64,000 nucleotides of DNA from Virgibacillus aidingensis (GTDB lineage Bacteria > Bacillota > Bacilli > Bacillales > Amphibacillaceae): NCBI RefSeq assembly GCF_010994035.1, contig NZ_WIXN01000022.1, forward strand, positions 1-64,000, written 5' to 3'. Below the pieces are notes generated by a model that was not told the DNA's origin, made no database searches, and saw only the letters and a list, made by a program, of their open reading frames with translations. This document shows, piece by piece, positions 28,026-42,212 of this stretch (position 1 is its first letter; every line of letters begins with the position of its first letter). The position numbers and the translations under genes were made by a program.

Positions 28026-31000
28026 TTGCTGGATGTAAATAACTTTGAGTATATGAAAATTGGTTTAGCATCACCCGAGAAGATACGTTCATGGTCCTAC
28101 GGCGAGGTAAAAAAACCGGAAACAATCAATTACCGTACACTAAAGCCGGAGAAAGACGGTCTATTTTGTGAGCGGATTTTTGGCCCGCAAAAAGATTGGG
28201 AATGCCATTGCGGGAAATACAAACGTGTTCGCTATAAAGGCGTCGTTTGCGACCGCTGTGGTGTCGAAGTAACAAAAGCAAAAGTCCGCAGGGAACGTAT
28301 GGGTCACATTGAATTGGCTGCACCCGTATCCCATATCTGGTATTTCAAAGGAATTCCAAGCAGAATGGGACTCGTGCTTGACATGTCTCCGCGTGCATTA
28401 GAGGAAGTAATCTATTTTGCAGCGTATATTGTGACTGAGCCGGGAGATACCCCGCTGGAGAAGAAGCAGCTTTTATCCGAGAAGGAATACCGGACATATT
28501 ACGATAAATATGGAAAATCATTTAAAGCACAAATGGGAGCAGAAGCAATCCGGAAACTGCTTCATGATATCGACCTGAAAAAAGAAGTGGATACACTGCG
28601 TGAAGAGCTGAAAACCGCTCAGGGACAGCGGCGCACTAGAGCAATCAAACGATTGGAAGTACTGGAGGCATTCCGCAATTCCAAAAATGAAACATCCTGG
28701 ATGGTTCTTGATGTACTGCCGGTCATTCCGCCGGAAATTCGTCCGATGGTTCAGCTTGACGGCGGTCGTTTTGCCACTTCGGATCTGAATGATTTATACC
28801 GCCGTGTTATAAACCGGAATAACCGTCTGAAGCGTCTGCTTGATCTTGGGGCGCCAAGCATTATTGTACAGAATGAAAAGCGCATGCTGCAGGAAGCGGT
28901 AGATGCATTGATTGATAATGGCCGCCGCGGACGTCCGGTTACCGGACCGGGGAATCGTCCATTAAAATCATTATCCCACATGCTGAAAGGGAAACAGGGA
29001 CGCTTCCGTCAGAACCTGTTAGGTAAACGTGTGGATTATTCCGGCCGTTCCGTTATTGTTGTTGGTCCGAATCTGAAAATGTACCAGTGCGGACTGCCAA
29101 AAGAAATGGCGCTTGAGTTATTCAAGCCATTCATTATGAAAGAGCTGGTGGAAAAAGGAATAGCCCACAATATTAAATCAGCAAAACGAAAAATTGAACG
29201 TGTGCATCCGGAAGTATGGGATGTACTTGAAGAAGTCATCAAAGAACACCCGGTATTGTTAAACCGTGCACCAACTTTGCATAGACTCGGTATTCAGGCA
29301 TTTGAGCCAACATTGGTGGAAGGCCGTGCAATCCGGCTGCATCCCCTTGTATGTACAGCGTATAATGCGGACTTTGATGGGGACCAAATGGCTGTCCACG
29401 TTCCATTATCTGCAGAAGCGCAGGCTGAAGCACGCATCCTGATGCTGGCAGCACAAAACATCCTGAACCCGAAAGACGGCAAACCGGTAGTAACGCCATC
29501 ACAGGATATGGTATTAGGAAATTACTATTTAACGATGGAAAGAAAAAATGCCATTGGGGAAGGGAAAATATTCAAAGATGTCAGCGAAGCGCTGCTTTCC
29601 TATCAAAATGGTTATGTGCACCTGCACACCCGGGTCGCGATTCAGGCTTCCGGCCTGAACAACAGAACCTTTAATGACGAGCAGCAGAAACAATTGCTTC
29701 TCACAACAGTCGGTAAATTGATTTTTAACGAGATATTGCCGGATTCTTTTCCATATATTAACGAACCGACCAGAGTTAATTTGGAGGATTACACACCGGA
29801 ATCCTATTTTGTTGAAAAAGGAACAGACATTAAAGCGGAAATTCAATCACGCGAACTGATTATGCCATTTAAAAAAGGCTTCCTTGGCGATGTCATCGCA
29901 GAAGTATTTAAACGGTTTAAAATCAGTGAAACGTCTAAAATGCTTGACCGTATGAAAGATCTCGGTTTCAGCTACTCCACAAAAGCAGGAATGACAGTCG
30001 GTATTTCCGACATTGTCGTATTGGCAGAAAAAGAAGATATATTGGAAGAAGCCCAGGGGAAAGTTGATAACGTACTGAAACAGTTCCGCCGGGGTCTCAT
30101 TACAGATGACGAACGGTACGACCGGGTTATTTCCATCTGGTCCCAGGCCAAGGATACGATCCAGGATAAGCTGATGGGCTCCTTGAGCGACCGAAATCCG
30201 ATTTATATGATGAGTGATTCCGGTGCACGGGGTAATGCTTCCAACTTTACCCAGCTGGCTGGTATGCGCGGACTGATGGCAAACCCTGCCGGGAAAATTA
30301 TTGAACTGCCTATCAGGTCAAGCTTCAGGGAAGGGCTAACTGTGCTGGAATACTTTATTTCAACACACGGTGCGCGTAAAGGCCTTGCGGATACAGCCCT
30401 GAAAACGGCTGACTCGGGTTATCTGACACGCCGTCTGGTGGATGTAGCCCAGGATGTTATCATTCGCGAAGCAGATTGCGGTACGGATCGAGGTTTAACC
30501 GTATCTGCACTAATGGATGGAACCGAATTAATCGAACCGCTGTTTGACCGTCTTGTAGGCCGCACTGCTTTCTTTGATGTACGTGATCCTGAAACAAATG
30601 AACTGCTTGCTGAAAAAGACAGCCTGATAACAGAGGATATGGCAAAACAAATAGTGGAAGCGGGAATAGAAGAGGTTACAATTCGTTCTGCATTCACCTG
30701 TAATACGAAATACGGTGTTTGCCAAAAATGCTATGGCCGCAACCTTGCCACAGGATCAGATGTAGAGGTTGGAGAAGCAGTAGGAATTATAGCAGCACAA
30801 TCTATTGGAGAACCGGGAACACAGCTGACCATGCGTACCTTCCATACAGGAGGGGTCGCCGGAGATGATATTACACAGGGTCTGCCGCGTATTCAGGAAC
30901 TATTTGAAGCACGCAACCCTAAAGGACAGTCTGTTATTACTGAAATCCATGGTACAGTAGAAGAAATGAAAGAAACAAGGGACGGTCAGGAAGTGATCGT

Positions 31001-31631
31001 TCAGGGGGAAGTGGAACAGCGCAGTTATACGGTTCCATTTAATGCCCGCATGAAAGTAAGTATTGGTGATGAAGTTTTTGCCGGCCAGGAGCTGACAGAA
31101 GGTTCCATCGATCCGAAAGAACTCTTGCGCGTACAAGGCGTGGAAGGTGTACAAAATTATCTTCTGCGTGAAGTGCAGCGGGTATACCGGATGCAAGGGG
31201 TTGAAATTGGTGATAAGCACGTAGAAGTAATGGTCCGCCAGATGCTGCGTAAGATTCACGTAGTTGATGCCGGAGATACAAACGTACTTCCTGGTTCACT
31301 CCTGGATCTTCATCAATTCAGGGATGCTAACCATGAAGTGCTGCTTGGCGGCGGCCAGCCTGCTACAGGAAAACCGGTTCTGCTCGGTATTACAAAAGCA
31401 TCCCTTGAAACGGATTCCTTCCTATCGGCAGCATCCTTCCAGGAAACAACACGTGTCCTGACCGATGCAGCCATTAAAGGAAAACGTGATGAACTGCTTG
31501 GGCTAAAAGAGAATGTGATTATTGGCAAGCTTGTCCCAGCAGGTACAGGAATGCAGAGGTACCGCAGAATAAAAGTTGCTACCGACGAGCCGGAAGAAGA
31601 GATTGTTGAAGAAACAGAAACAGTTCAATAA
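28026..31631 (+). CDS. rpoC: DNA-directed RNA polymerase subunit beta'
   Basis: The 1201-aa beta' subunit. It has an N-terminal zinc ribbon (CHCGKYKRV...CDRCG, residues about 60-80), the catalytic Mg2+ loop NADFDGDQM, the bridge-helix/trigger-loop region with [12 protein letters not shown], and a second zinc site (CGTDRG...[13 protein letters not shown]). Length matches Bacillus (about 1200). TTG at 28026 with SD AAGGGAGGT. The C-terminus is acidic. Confidence 0.98.
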   Translation: MLDVNNFEYMKIGLASPEKIRSWSYGEVKKPETINYRTLKPEKDGLFCERIFGPQKDWECHCGKYKRVRYKGVVCDRCGVEVTKAKVRRERMGHIELAAPVSHIWYFKGIPSRMGLVLDMSPRALEEVIYFAAYIVTEPGDTPLEKKQLLSEKEYRTYYDKYGKSFKAQMGAEAIRKLLHDIDLKKEVDTLREELKTAQGQRRTRAIKRLEVLEAFRNSKNETSWMVLDVLPVIPPEIRPMVQLDGGRFATSDLNDLYRRVINRNNRLKRLLDLGAPSIIVQNEKRMLQEAVDALIDNGRRGRPVTGPGNRPLKSLSHMLKGKQGRFRQNLLGKRVDYSGRSVIVVGPNLKMYQCGLPKEMALELFKPFIMKELVEKGIAHNIKSAKRKIERVHPEVWDVLEEVIKEHPVLLNRAPTLHRLGIQAFEPTLVEGRAIRLHPLVCTAYNADFDGDQMAVHVPLSAEAQAEARILMLAAQNILNPKDGKPVVTPSQDMVLGNYYLTMERKNAIGEGKIFKDVSEALLSYQNGYVHLHTRVAIQASGLNNRTFNDEQQKQLLLTTVGKLIFNEILPDSFPYINEPTRVNLEDYTPESYFVEKGTDIKAEIQSRELIMPFKKGFLGDVIAEVFKRFKISETSKMLDRMKDLGFSYSTKAGMTVGISDIVVLAEKEDILEEAQGKVDNVLKQFRRGLITDDERYDRVISIWSQAKDTIQDKLMGSLSDRNPIYMMSDSGARGNASNFTQLAGMRGLMANPAGKIIELPIRSSFREGLTVLEYFISTHGARKGLADTALKTADSGYLTRRLVDVAQDVIIREADCGTDRGLTVSALMDGTELIEPLFDRLVGRTAFFDVRDPETNELLAEKDSLITEDMAKQIVEAGIEEVTIRSAFTCNTKYGVCQKCYGRNLATGSDVEVGEAVGIIAAQSIGEPGTQLTMRTFHTGGVAGDDITQGLPRIQELFEARNPKGQSVITEIHGTVEEMKETRDGQEVIVQGEVEQRSYTVPFNARMKVSIGDEVFAGQELTEGSIDPKELLRVQGVEGVQNYLLREVQRVYRMQGVEIGDKHVEVMVRQMLRKIHVVDAGDTNVLPGSLLDLHQFRDANHEVLLGGGQPATGKPVLLGITKASLETDSFLSAASFQETTRVLTDAAIKGKRDELLGLKENVIIGKLVPAGTGMQRYRRIKVATDEPEEEIVEETETVQ

Positions 31632-31658
31632 AATGGTAACGCAAATGATATAAAAATG

Positions 31659-31741
31659 AATTCGGAAGCACCAAAAGAATATAAAATTTGTATTGACATC
31701 AATTAACCATGGTGATAGAATATTCAAGGTGCTTCCGAATT
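31659..31741. repeat. Perfect 14-bp inverted repeat enclosing a promoter
   Basis: AATTCGGAAGCACC (31659-31672) and its exact reverse complement (31728-31741) flank a 55-bp segment holding the promoter at 31693-31721. Read-through RNA from rpoC could form a 14-bp stem with a large loop, while RNA from the internal promoter would start at about the right arm and lack the left arm. Confidence 0.85.
31693..31721 (+). promoter_or_regulatory. SigA promoter of the rplGB-rpsL-rpsG-fusA-tuf operon
   Basis: Consensus TTGACA (31693-31698), a 17-bp spacer and TAGAAT (31716-31721). It lies in the spacer of the 14-bp inverted repeat. Confidence 0.88.
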
Positions 31742-31916
31742 ATACTTTGACAGTGGAAAAAGTATAAAACTTTCATGTCCGGGACTCCAATTAATTGCCC
31801 GAACGTAATAACTTGCAATTTGCGTACGTACAAGGGGCTTTGTTTTTACCCTTGGGGTGCTAAGGCATTTGCCCGATTGACCGGCAAATACCAACCATCA
31901 CTTTGGAGGATGCGAA

Positions 31917-32171
31917 ATGTCTTATGAAAAAGTGGCTCAAGTTAAATCGCGTATAATCATCGGAACGAAGCAAACACTGAAAGCCATGAAAAATGGGGAA
32001 ATAAGTGAAGTGATCATTGCTGATGATGCGGATCCACAGATTACACAAAAAGTATCCGATTTGGCAGACGAACTTAATATTCCATGTCAGTATGTAGATT
32101 CGATGAAAAAACTGGGTATTGCTTGTGGTATTGAGGTTGGAGCATCAACAGTAGCCATAAGAGAACAGTAG
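31917..32171 (+). CDS. rplGB: L7Ae-family K-turn binding protein (YbxF / L7Ae-like)
   Basis: An 84-aa member of the L7Ae/L30e/S12e/Gadd45 family that binds kink-turn RNA. The central [21 protein letters not shown] and [12 protein letters not shown] segments and the [17 protein letters not shown]-terminal region fit the family. It sits in the conserved slot between rpoC and rpsL. ATG at 31917 follows TTGGAGGATG. B. subtilis YbxF binds K-turns in vitro, but its cellular RNA is not firmly known. Confidence 0.92.
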   Translation: MSYEKVAQVKSRIIIGTKQTLKAMKNGEISEVIIADDADPQITQKVSDLADELNIPCQYVDSMKKLGIACGIEVGASTVAIREQ

Positions 32172-32420
32172 TTTTAATGGGAACTCCGTTGAAGCTTTGT
32201 TTTTTTGCAAAAGAATGAACCACCTGGATGTGTGGGATTAGAAGAAGCTGTCATGGGAGGCTTGCAGCATAATAGGATCAGCTTAATTGTGGTGTGGTTT
32301 AACCTGCTGTTCAACAGGAAACTGCCATAATCTCTGGTCTTTAACCAAGCCCTGTATTGATAAAATGGGCAGCATTCTTTAAAAATCATCTGAGATTAAG
32401 AAAGAAAGGAGGACGCAAAC
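32172..32420 (+). other. Leader between rplGB and rpsL
   Basis: A 249-base space without a gene. It contains an AACCACCTGGATGTGTGG hairpin (near 32217), a CTGTTCAACAG inverted repeat (near 32310) and an A/T-rich run before the rpsL SD. A ribosomal-protein leader is plausible, but I cannot assign a known class. Confidence 0.35.
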
Positions 32421-32834
32421 ATGCCAACAATTAATCAGCTTGTACGAAAAGGCCGTGTAAATAAAGCAAAGACTTCTGATTCACCAGCGCTGAATAAAGG
32501 TTATAACAGCTTTAAAAAGCAGCTGACAAATCAAAATTCCCCGCAAAAACGCGGTGTTTGTACACGTGTCGGTACACTGACTCCGAAGAAGCCGAACTCG
32601 GCACTTCGTAAATATGCCCGTGTGCGTCTGTCAAACAACATGGAAGTAACAGCATACATTCCTGGAATTGGCCACAACCTGCAGGAGCATAGTGTTGTAC
32701 TCCTGCGCGGCGGACGTGTAAAAGACCTGCCTGGTGTTCGTTACCACATTGTTCGTGGCGCACTGGATACTGCAGGAGTGGAAGGCCGTGCACAAGGCCG
32801 TTCCAAATATGGCACAAAGAAACCGAAGAAATAA
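32421..32834 (+). CDS. rpsL: Ribosomal protein S12
   Basis: A 137-aa decoding-centre protein. The [18 protein letters not shown] segment keeps the Lys residues whose change gives streptomycin resistance, and the [18 protein letters not shown] loop with its aspartate (often beta-methylthiolated) is intact. ATG with SD AAAGGAGGACG. First ribosomal gene of the str operon. Confidence 0.97.
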   Translation: MPTINQLVRKGRVNKAKTSDSPALNKGYNSFKKQLTNQNSPQKRGVCTRVGTLTPKKPNSALRKYARVRLSNNMEVTAYIPGIGHNLQEHSVVLLRGGRVKDLPGVRYHIVRGALDTAGVEGRAQGRSKYGTKKPKK

Positions 32835-32996
32835 ATATCGGTTGGACAGAAAATCCCTGGTCTGCAAAACCAGTTAAAAGAAAACACAATGCAGATAAAT
32901 ACCGGAAAGAGACCTTCATAAGCCCGGTATCAGGAAAAACCGGGTGATGATAAAAGCTTTTTCCGATTACACCATGGAAGAAAGGAGGATGGACAT

Positions 32997-33467
32997 ATGC
33001 CACGTAAAGGACCAGTACCTAAACGCGATGTCTTGCCGGATCCATTATATAACTCAAAATTAGTAACCCGTTTGATCAATCAAATTATGATTGATGGTAA
33101 ACGCGGAAAAGCACAAAAAATTCTCTACAAGGCGTTTGAGCTAGTTTCCGAGAGAAGCGGACAAAATGCCATGGAAGTTTTTGAACAAGCGATGAAAAAC
33201 GTCATGCCTGTACTTGAGGTTCGTGCCCGCCGTGTTGGTGGATCTAACTATCAGGTTCCAATGGAGGTTCGTCCGGAACGCCGTCAGGCATTAGGCTTGC
33301 GATATATCGTTAATTATTCCCGCCTGCGCGGTGAAAAAACAATGGAAGAGCGCCTGGCTAATGAAATCCTGGATGCTTCCAACAATACAGGAGCAGCCGT
33401 GAAAAGACGTGAAGAAATGCATAAGATGGCAGAAGCGAATAAAGCGTTCGCTCACTATCGCTGGTAG
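32997..33467 (+). CDS. rpsG: Ribosomal protein S7
   Basis: A 156-aa small-subunit assembly protein at the 3' domain of 16S rRNA. It starts [19 protein letters not shown] behind AAAGGAGGATGG and has the [19 protein letters not shown] beta-hairpin segment. Length is normal. The 162-base space to rpsL carries a GCCCGGTATC-type stem and no gene. Confidence 0.97.
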   Translation: MPRKGPVPKRDVLPDPLYNSKLVTRLINQIMIDGKRGKAQKILYKAFELVSERSGQNAMEVFEQAMKNVMPVLEVRARRVGGSNYQVPMEVRPERRQALGLRYIVNYSRLRGEKTMEERLANEILDASNNTGAAVKRREEMHKMAEANKAFAHYRW

Positions 33468-33563
33468 GACTTTTTTGAACGATCGATTAATCTTAAAGTC
33501 AGCATAGGTAAACTAAACTTCCTAATCTGTAAAAAAAGCTTTTAAGAGAAAGGAGAAGAATAC

Positions 33564-35648
<2,085 letters not shown>

Positions 35649-35771
35649 TTGATTTTTTGTCAAATCTGAAGTATAACTTTTAGTGAAGGCCGAGAAATAA
35701 CTCAATTCGTTGTTTCTTGATTAACTATAAAATAATAAAAAACTTTTATTTATTTAAAGGAGGAACTATAA

Positions 35772-36962
35772 ATGGCTAAAGAAAAATTCGACCGCTCCAA
35801 AAGTCACGTTAACGTTGGAACTTTAGGACACGTTGACCATGGTAAAACTACGCTGACTGCTGCAATTACAATCGTAATGGCAAAAAAATCCGGTAAAGGT
35901 GAAGAAATGGCCTATGACCAAATTGACAACGCACCGGAAGAAAAAGAACGTGGAATTACAATTGCTACATCCCACGTTGAGTATGAAACAGATACTCGCC
36001 ACTATGCACACGTAGATTGCCCGGGACACGCTGACTATGTTAAGAACATGATCACTGGTGCTGCACAAATGGACGGTGCTATCCTTGTTGTTTCTGCAGC
36101 AGATGGCCCAATGCCGCAAACTCGTGAGCACATCCTATTGTCACGTAACGTGGGCGTACCTGCTTTCGTCGTGTTCCTTAACAAAACTGACATGGTGGAT
36201 GACGAAGAGCTTCTTGAGCTAGTAGAAATGGAAGTACGCGATCTTCTGACTGAGTATGACTTCCCTGGTGATGATGTGCCAGTAATCAAAGGTTCTGCTC
36301 TGAAAGCAATTGAAGGGGATCCTGAGTACGAAGAAAAAATTGTTGAATTAATGAACGCAGTTGATGAGTACATCCCTACTCCGGACCGTGACAAAGACAA
36401 ACCATTTATGATGCCTGTAGAGGACGTATTCTCTATCACTGGCCGTGGTACTGTTGCAACAGGCCGTGTTGAGCGTGGAGAAGTTAAAGTCGGGGACGAA
36501 GTAGAAATTATCGGTCTTGCTGATGAGTCTACCAAGACAACTGTTACCGGTGTGGAAATGTTCCGCAAGCTTCTTGACTATGCAGAAGCAGGGGACAACA
36601 TTGGTGCACTGCTTCGTGGTGTAGCGCGTGAAGACATTAACCGCGGACAAGTACTTGCAAAGCCGGGTTCTATTACACCGCACACAAACTTCAGTGCTGA
36701 AGTTTATGTATTATCCAAAGAAGAAGGTGGACGTCACACGCCATTCTTTGCAAACTACCGTCCGCAGTTCTATTTCCGTACAACAGACGTAACTGGCGTA
36801 ATCCAGCTGCCTGAAGGTACAGAAATGGTAATGCCTGGAGATAACATCGAAATGGATGTTGAACTGATCTCACCAATCGCCATTGAAGACGGAACTCGTT
36901 TTTCCATCCGTGAAGGTGGACGTACTGTAGGATCAGGTGTTGTAACTAAAATTAAAGAATAA
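35772..36962 (+). CDS. tuf: Elongation factor Tu
   Basis: A 396-aa GTPase that brings aminoacyl-tRNA to the ribosome. G1 [10 protein letters not shown], switch [12 protein letters not shown]4 NKTD and the domain II/III elements including [11 protein letters not shown] are intact. SD AAAGGAGGA. Its codon choice looks more biased than that of its neighbours, as expected for a very highly expressed gene. It ends the str operon. Confidence 0.98.
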   Translation: MAKEKFDRSKSHVNVGTLGHVDHGKTTLTAAITIVMAKKSGKGEEMAYDQIDNAPEEKERGITIATSHVEYETDTRHYAHVDCPGHADYVKNMITGAAQMDGAILVVSAADGPMPQTREHILLSRNVGVPAFVVFLNKTDMVDDEELLELVEMEVRDLLTEYDFPGDDVPVIKGSALKAIEGDPEYEEKIVELMNAVDEYIPTPDRDKDKPFMMPVEDVFSITGRGTVATGRVERGEVKVGDEVEIIGLADESTKTTVTGVEMFRKLLDYAEAGDNIGALLRGVAREDINRGQVLAKPGSITPHTNFSAEVYVLSKEEGGRHTPFFANYRPQFYFRTTDVTGVIQLPEGTEMVMPGDNIEMDVELISPIAIEDGTRFSIREGGRTVGSGVVTKIKE

Positions 36963-36974
36963 ACATCAGGTAAA

Positions 36975-37008
36975 ACAGGCAATGCTCCCGGAGCATTGCC
37001 TGTTTTTA
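36975..37008 (+). terminator. Terminator after tuf
   Basis: AACAGGCAATGCTCC and GGAGCATTGCCTGTT form an almost continuous palindrome followed by TTTTTAATTT. A strong intrinsic terminator. Confidence 0.95.
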
Positions 37009-37009
37009 A

Positions 37010-37430
37010 TTTACTGTTGGAAATCATAAAAACTGAACACTGTAAGGAATTAGCTGCAGGAATGTCCATTTCTGTCCGGGCTGGATAAATATTTTGGCGC
37101 ATAGCGGAACTGCCTCTATGCATCCAAAAGGCTTAGACATTATATGAAAAATATTCTTGACTCATTATCTTTTTATTTAGAAGTTGAAGGATTCTTAAAC
37201 CTCTTTCGGCAGTTTATGAATCGTATAAGCTACCAAATTATCCATGGCTGGCACTCTACAAAGCCAGATAAGCGTTCTATGCTTCATAAATCTGATGTAT
37301 GGACGATAAAAGATTGTTTGCTGCAGCATTATACAGCCATTGGGCACGGGCAATTTGTTCAGTTTTGACAAGACACGATGTTATCAGTGACCTTGTCCTC
37401 TGAAAGATTTACAAAAAAGTCCTTTTTCCC
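37010..37430. other. Gene-poor stretch between tuf and the S10 promoters
   Basis: About 420 bases without a supported gene. A 74-codon plus-strand frame (37144-37368) and broken minus-strand frames with protein-like patches (for example around 37290-37370) exist, but none has a good SD plus an intact reading. It may hold the remains of a lost gene; I cannot name it. Confidence 0.4.
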
Positions 37431-37431
37431 C

Positions 37432-37460
37432 TTGCATTCATGGGTAAAAGTACGTATAAT
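37432..37460 (+). promoter_or_regulatory. S10 operon promoter P1
   Basis: TTGCAT (37432-37437), a 17-bp spacer and consensus TATAAT (37455-37460). Confidence 0.85.
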
Positions 37461-37497
37461 ATGTAGATGTGCAATCAAAAGATTTATATAAAAAGGA

Positions 37498-37526
37498 TTG
37501 CATTGACCGCATTTCTTCTATATAAT
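37498..37526 (+). promoter_or_regulatory. S10 operon promoter P2
   Basis: TTGCAT (37498-37503), a 17-bp spacer and TATAAT (37521-37526): the same element pair as P1, 66 bases downstream. It leaves a leader of about 125 nucleotides before rpsJ. Confidence 0.85.
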
Positions 37527-37633
37527 GTTAATGTTGGTCACTTAAGAGGCGATGATGCGGAAGGTTGTTGGCACACCCGGCCCCTTTGCCATGGCTGGCT
37601 GTCAAGAAATTTTCGCGGAGAAGTCTATGATAA

Positions 37634-37966
<333 letters not shown>

Positions 37967-37995
37967 AATGAATGCAATATAGGAGGTGCAAACGG

Positions 37996-38625
37996 ATGAC
38001 GAAAGGAATCTTAGGACGTAAAATCGGCATGACTCAGTTGTTTTCAGAGACTGGTGAACTAGTTCCGGTAACTGTTATTCAAGCTGAGCCAAACGTAGTC
38101 TTGCAGAAAAGAACATTGGAAAATGATGGGTATGAAGCAATACAACTAGGGTTTCATAATGTGAAGGAATCACGTACAAATAAAGCGGAAAAAGGTCATG
38201 CTGAAAAAGCAAACACCACACCTAAGCGCTACGTTCGTGAAATCCGTAACGCCAATCTTGATGAATATGAAGTAGGTCAGGAAATAGGCGTTGATGTGTT
38301 TGAAGCCGGAGATACGATTGATGTCACCGGAACGACCAAAGGGAAAGGATTCCAGGGTTCCATTAAGCGGCATAACCAGGCGCGCGGACCGATGAGCCAC
38401 GGATCCCACTACCACAGAGGACCGGGTTCGTTAGGTGCAGTAGACCCTATGCGCGTATTTAAAGGAAGACCGCTTCCTGGTCAAATGGGCGGAAATCAGG
38501 TAACTATCCAGAACCTTGAAGTCGTTAGCGTGGATAAAGAACGCAATCTTTTACTGGTAAAAGGAAATGTACCTGGAGCGAAAAAATCATTCGTTAAAGT
38601 AACGAGTGCGGTAAAGGCTAAATAA
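37996..38625 (+). CDS. rplC: Ribosomal protein L3
   Basis: A 209-aa early-assembly protein near the peptidyl transferase centre. It starts [16 protein letters not shown] at ATG 37996, with SD AGGAGGTG; an in-frame start 24 bases upstream covers the SD and is rejected. The central extension [19 protein letters not shown] and nearby [14 protein letters not shown] are conserved. Confidence 0.97.
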   Translation: MTKGILGRKIGMTQLFSETGELVPVTVIQAEPNVVLQKRTLENDGYEAIQLGFHNVKESRTNKAEKGHAEKANTTPKRYVREIRNANLDEYEVGQEIGVDVFEAGDTIDVTGTTKGKGFQGSIKRHNQARGPMSHGSHYHRGPGSLGAVDPMRVFKGRPLPGQMGGNQVTIQNLEVVSVDKERNLLLVKGNVPGAKKSFVKVTSAVKAK

Positions 38626-38651
38626 TTATTACTACGAAGGGAGGATATGTC

Positions 38652-39275
38652 ATGCCTACAGTAGCACTATTTAAACAGGATGGTTCTCAGACTGGAGATG
38701 TGGAATTAAACGACGCAGTCTTCGGAATTGAACCAAATACACATGTATTACACGATGCCGTTATTATGCAGCGGGCATCATTGAGACAAGGCACCCATGC
38801 TGTAAAAAACCGCTCTGAAGTACGCGGCGGAGGACGTAAACCATGGCGCCAAAAAGGAACAGGACGTGCACGTCATGGATCCATCCGTTCACCAATCTGG
38901 GTAGGCGGAGGAACAGCATTCGGGCCGACACCAAGAAGCTATAGCTATAAAATGCCTAAAAAGGTACGTCGCCTGGCGTTAATTTCTGCTTTATCTTCCA
39001 AAGTGAAAGAAGGAAATACGTTAGTATTGGATGCTATTGCCATAGACGAACCAAAAACAAAAGAAATCGTAAAAATGCTTGAAGCATTGGATGTAAACGA
39101 AAAAGCACTGATTGTCACCGCTGATACAGAAGAAACAATTATTCGTTCTGCAAATAACCTGCAAAATGTAAATGTATTAACGGTCGGTGAAATCAATGTA
39201 CTTGACTTGCTTTCGCATGACAAGCTGATCATTACAAAAGATGCAGCTGAAAAAGCAGGGGAGGTGCTTGCATAA
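38652..39275 (+). CDS. rplD: Ribosomal protein L4
   Basis: A 207-aa protein of the exit tunnel. The long loop with [20 protein letters not shown] (residues about 57-77) is where macrolide-resistance changes occur; it reads wild type. SD AGGGAGG. The stop overlaps the rplW start by one base (TAATG). Confidence 0.97.
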   Translation: MPTVALFKQDGSQTGDVELNDAVFGIEPNTHVLHDAVIMQRASLRQGTHAVKNRSEVRGGGRKPWRQKGTGRARHGSIRSPIWVGGGTAFGPTPRSYSYKMPKKVRRLALISALSSKVKEGNTLVLDAIAIDEPKTKEIVKMLEALDVNEKALIVTADTEETIIRSANNLQNVNVLTVGEINVLDLLSHDKLIITKDAAEKAGEVLA

Positions 39276-39562
39276 TGAAAGATCTACGAGATATTATAAA
39301 GCGCCCTGTCATTACAGAGCATTCCTCTGATCTGCTGGCAGAGAAAAAATATACGTTTGAAGTAGATAAGAAAGCGAACAAAACGGAAATCAAAGACGCG
39401 ATTGAGTTAATTTTTGGTGTAACAGTCGAAAAAGTAAACACCATGAATCTGAAAGGAAAGTTCAAGCGGATGGGACGTTACGGAGGGTTTCGCCCGGACC
39501 GTAAAAAAGCCGTCGTACAGCTTTCCGAGGACAGTAAAGAAATCGACTTCTTTGAAGGGTAA
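39275..39562 (+). CDS. rplW: Ribosomal protein L23
   Basis: A 95-aa tunnel-exit protein that docks trigger factor and SRP. It starts [17 protein letters not shown] and has the [15 protein letters not shown] segment. It overlaps the rplD stop by one base, so translation is likely coupled. Confidence 0.97.
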   Translation: MKDLRDIIKRPVITEHSSDLLAEKKYTFEVDKKANKTEIKDAIELIFGVTVEKVNTMNLKGKFKRMGRYGGFRPDRKKAVVQLSEDSKEIDFFEG

Positions 39563-39592
39563 AAAACATATCAGTGAAGGAGGGAAATGAAG

Positions 39593-40423
39593 ATGGCGAT
39601 TAAGAAGTTTAGACCAACATCAAATGGGAGACGGAATATGTCTGTTTCCGATTTTGCTGAAATTACAACAGATACACCGGAAAAAACCCTGCTAAGCCCG
39701 CTGCATAAGCGAGGAGGCCGAAACAGCCAGGGGAAATTGACTGTTCGTCATCAAGGCGGTGGTCACAAGCGCCAATACCGTCTTATCGACTTTAAACGCG
39801 ATAAAGATGGAATACCAGGACGCGTTGCTACTATCGAATACGATCCTAACCGTACAGCGAACATTGCACTAATTAACTATGCTGACGGCGAAAAAAGATA
39901 TATCCTGGCACCAAAAGGACTAAAAGTAGACCAGAAAGTGGAGTCAGGAGAAAATGCAGATATCAAGCTGGGTAATGCCCTGCCGCTTGGAAATATTCCA
40001 ATAGGTACCATTGTGCATAACATTGAACTGAAGCCGGGGCGCGGCGGACAGTTGGCGCGTTCTGCAGGTGCTGAAGCCCAAATTCTTGGCCGCGAAGGAA
40101 AGTACACCCTTGTACGCCTTGCATCAGGTGAGGTTCGTCTCGTTTTGACTACTTGCCGTGCAACAATTGGTCAGGTCGGAAACATTGAACATGAACTGAT
40201 TCGGGTAGGAAAAGCAGGACGTTCACGCTGGAAAGGTATTCGTCCAACCGTCCGCGGTTCTGTGATGAACCCGAATGATCACCCGCACGGTGGTGGAGAA
40301 GGACGTGCGCCAATCGGCCTGAAATCACCGTTGTCACCTTGGGGTAAAAAGACGCTTGGATACAAAACGCGCAAGCGCAATAAACCATCAGATAAATATA
40401 TTGTACGTCCGCGTAAAAAATAA
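39593..40423 (+). CDS. rplB: Ribosomal protein L2
   Basis: A 276-aa core protein needed for subunit joining and peptidyl transfer. It begins [15 protein letters not shown]. The ATG at 39593 is spaced properly from AAGGAGGG, whereas the ATG six bases upstream is too close. The C-terminal [16 protein letters not shown] segment with the conserved His is intact. Confidence 0.97.
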   Translation: MAIKKFRPTSNGRRNMSVSDFAEITTDTPEKTLLSPLHKRGGRNSQGKLTVRHQGGGHKRQYRLIDFKRDKDGIPGRVATIEYDPNRTANIALINYADGEKRYILAPKGLKVDQKVESGENADIKLGNALPLGNIPIGTIVHNIELKPGRGGQLARSAGAEAQILGREGKYTLVRLASGEVRLVLTTCRATIGQVGNIEHELIRVGKAGRSRWKGIRPTVRGSVMNPNDHPHGGGEGRAPIGLKSPLSPWGKKTLGYKTRKRNKPSDKYIVRPRKK

Positions 40424-40476
40424 CTGAAATATAGACGGGGGACACCCGTCTGTTAACTCTGAAAGGAGGCTTTTTC

Positions 40477-40755
40477 ATGGGTCGCAGTTTAAAGAAGGGA
40501 CCTTTTGCAGATGATCATCTGCTTAAAAAAGTTGATGCGTTAAATGAATCTGATAAAAAACAAGTCATTAAAACATGGTCACGCCGTTCCACAATATTCC
40601 CTGCATTTGTCGGACACACTATCGCTGTATATGACGGGCGCAAGCACGTTCCTGTTTACGTTACAGAAGATATGGTCGGACATAAATTGGGTGAATTTGC
40701 GCCAACCCGTACGTTCAAAGGGCATGCCGGCGATGATAAGAAAACAAAACGCTAA
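40477..40755 (+). CDS. rpsS: Ribosomal protein S19
   Basis: A 92-aa protein of the small-subunit head that contacts the A-site finger. It starts [18 protein letters not shown] and has the conserved [10 protein letters not shown] and [16 protein letters not shown] segments. SD AAAGGAGGC. A GACGGGGGACACCCGTC hairpin precedes it (about 40434-40452). Confidence 0.97.
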   Translation: MGRSLKKGPFADDHLLKKVDALNESDKKQVIKTWSRRSTIFPAFVGHTIAVYDGRKHVPVYVTEDMVGHKLGEFAPTRTFKGHAGDDKKTKR

Positions 40756-40773
40756 AGAGAGGAGGCACTAAGC

Positions 40774-41115
40774 ATGCAAGCGAAAGCCACGGCAAAATCG
40801 GTTCGTATTGCTCCTCGTAAAGTACGTTTAGTCGTTGATTTAATTCGAGGAAAAGATGTTGGTGAAGCAGTTGCAATCTTACGTAATAAAGAACGCGGTG
40901 CTTCTCCGGTTGTAGAAAAAGTATTGAACTCTGCAATCGCAAATGCAGAGCATAATTATGAAATGGACACAGATAATCTTGTTATATCCGAAGCATTTGT
41001 AGACGAAGGTGTAACACTGAAACGTTTCCGTCCGCGTGCACAAGGACGCGCAAGCAAAATCAATAAACGCACAAGCCACATTACAGTGGTTCTGACAGAA
41101 AAGAAGGAGGGATAG
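40774..41115 (+). CDS. rplV: Ribosomal protein L22
   Basis: A 113-aa tunnel-lining protein. The beta-hairpin tip region ([21 protein letters not shown], given here in part) is the site of macrolide-resistance changes and looks wild type. SD AGAGGAGGC. It lies between rpsS and rpsC as in all Bacillales. Confidence 0.97.
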   Translation: MQAKATAKSVRIAPRKVRLVVDLIRGKDVGEAVAILRNKERGASPVVEKVLNSAIANAEHNYEMDTDNLVISEAFVDEGVTLKRFRPRAQGRASKINKRTSHITVVLTEKKEG

Positions 41116-41118
41116 TTA

Positions 41119-41760
41119 GTGGGTCAAAAAGTAAATCCTACAGGTCTTCGCATAGGCGTGATTAAAGACTGGGAGTCCAAATGGTATGCCGACAAAGATT
41201 ATTCAGACTTGCTACACGAAGATATTAAAATCAGAGAATATCTTGAAAACCGGTTAAGCACTGCTGCTGTTTCGTCGATCGATATTGAACGTGCTGCAAA
41301 CCGCGTTAACATTACGATTCATACCGGTAAACCCGGAATGGTAATTGGTAAAGGCGGATCAGAAGTAGAAGCATTGCGTAAATCATTGAACAGCTTAACA
41401 GGTAAACGAGTTCATATTAATATAGTGGAAATCAAAAAAGTTGACCTGGATGCGAAGCTGGTAGCAGAAAATATCGCCCGTCAACTTGAAAACCGTATTT
41501 CATTCCGCCGTGCGCAAAAACAATCTATTCAACGTTCCATGCGTGCTGGAGCTAAAGGTGTAAGAACACAAGTATCCGGCAGACTCGGAGGAGCGGATAT
41601 CGCCCGTGCGGAAAGCTACAGTGAAGGAACAGTACCACTTCACACACTGAGAGCTGATATCGATTATGGTACAGCAGAAGCGGATACCACCTATGGAAAA
41701 CTGGGTGTAAAAGTGTGGATCTATCGTGGGGAAGTTCTTCCAACAAAATCAGATAAATAA
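41119..41760 (+). CDS. rpsC: Ribosomal protein S3
   Basis: A 213-aa protein at the mRNA entry. A KH domain (about residues 38-106) contains [18 protein letters not shown], and the C-terminal domain has [20 protein letters not shown] at 41119 follows AAGGAGGGATA, three bases after the rplV stop. Confidence 0.97.
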   Translation: MGQKVNPTGLRIGVIKDWESKWYADKDYSDLLHEDIKIREYLENRLSTAAVSSIDIERAANRVNITIHTGKPGMVIGKGGSEVEALRKSLNSLTGKRVHINIVEIKKVDLDAKLVAENIARQLENRISFRRAQKQSIQRSMRAGAKGVRTQVSGRLGGADIARAESYSEGTVPLHTLRADIDYGTAEADTTYGKLGVKVWIYRGEVLPTKSDK

Positions 41761-41777
41761 GGAAGGGGGCACTCTCT

Positions 41778-42212
41778 ATGTTAATGCCTAAACGTGTGAA
41801 ATATCGCAGACAACATCGTGGTAAAATGAATGGCCGTGCAAAAGGCGGCACAACGGTATCTTTTGGTGAGTATGGCTTGCAGGCAATTGAGCCATCATGG
41901 ATTACAAGCCGTCAAATCGAAGCTGCCCGTATTGCAATGACCCGTTACATGAAGCGCGGCGGTAAAGTTTGGATTAAAATATTCCCTGATAAACCATATA
42001 CTGCTAAGCCCCTTGAAGTTCGAATGGGTTCCGGTAAAGGTGCTCCGGAAGGCTGGGTAGCAGTTGTAAAACCAGGAAAGATTATGTTTGAAATTGCAGG
42101 GGTTCCGGAAGAGGTTGCACGTGAAGCACTTCGTCTGGCTGCACACAAACTGCCGATCAAATCCAAATTTGTAAAACGTGAAGAAATTGGTGGTGAAAGC
42201 AATGAAGGCTAA
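41778..42212 (+). CDS. rplP: Ribosomal protein L16
   Basis: A 144-aa protein near the A-site tRNA elbow. It starts [19 protein letters not shown], as in B. subtilis, and has the [21 protein letters not shown] segment in the family position. SD AAGGGGGC. It overlaps rpmC by 11 bases. Confidence 0.97.
   Translation: MLMPKRVKYRRQHRGKMNGRAKGGTTVSFGEYGLQAIEPSWITSRQIEAARIAMTRYMKRGGKVWIKIFPDKPYTAKPLEVRMGSGKGAPEGWVAVVKPGKIMFEIAGVPEEVAREALRLAAHKLPIKSKFVKREEIGGESNEG

Noticed and set aside
37144-37368. 74-codon frame between tuf and rpsJ
   Set aside because: No SD and no recognisable features; kept only as part of a gene-poor stretch.
37020-37370. Possible transposase remains on the minus strand between tuf and rpsJ
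   Set aside because: Short protein-like patches occur in several frames with many stops, but no transposase motif or terminal repeats could be seen.
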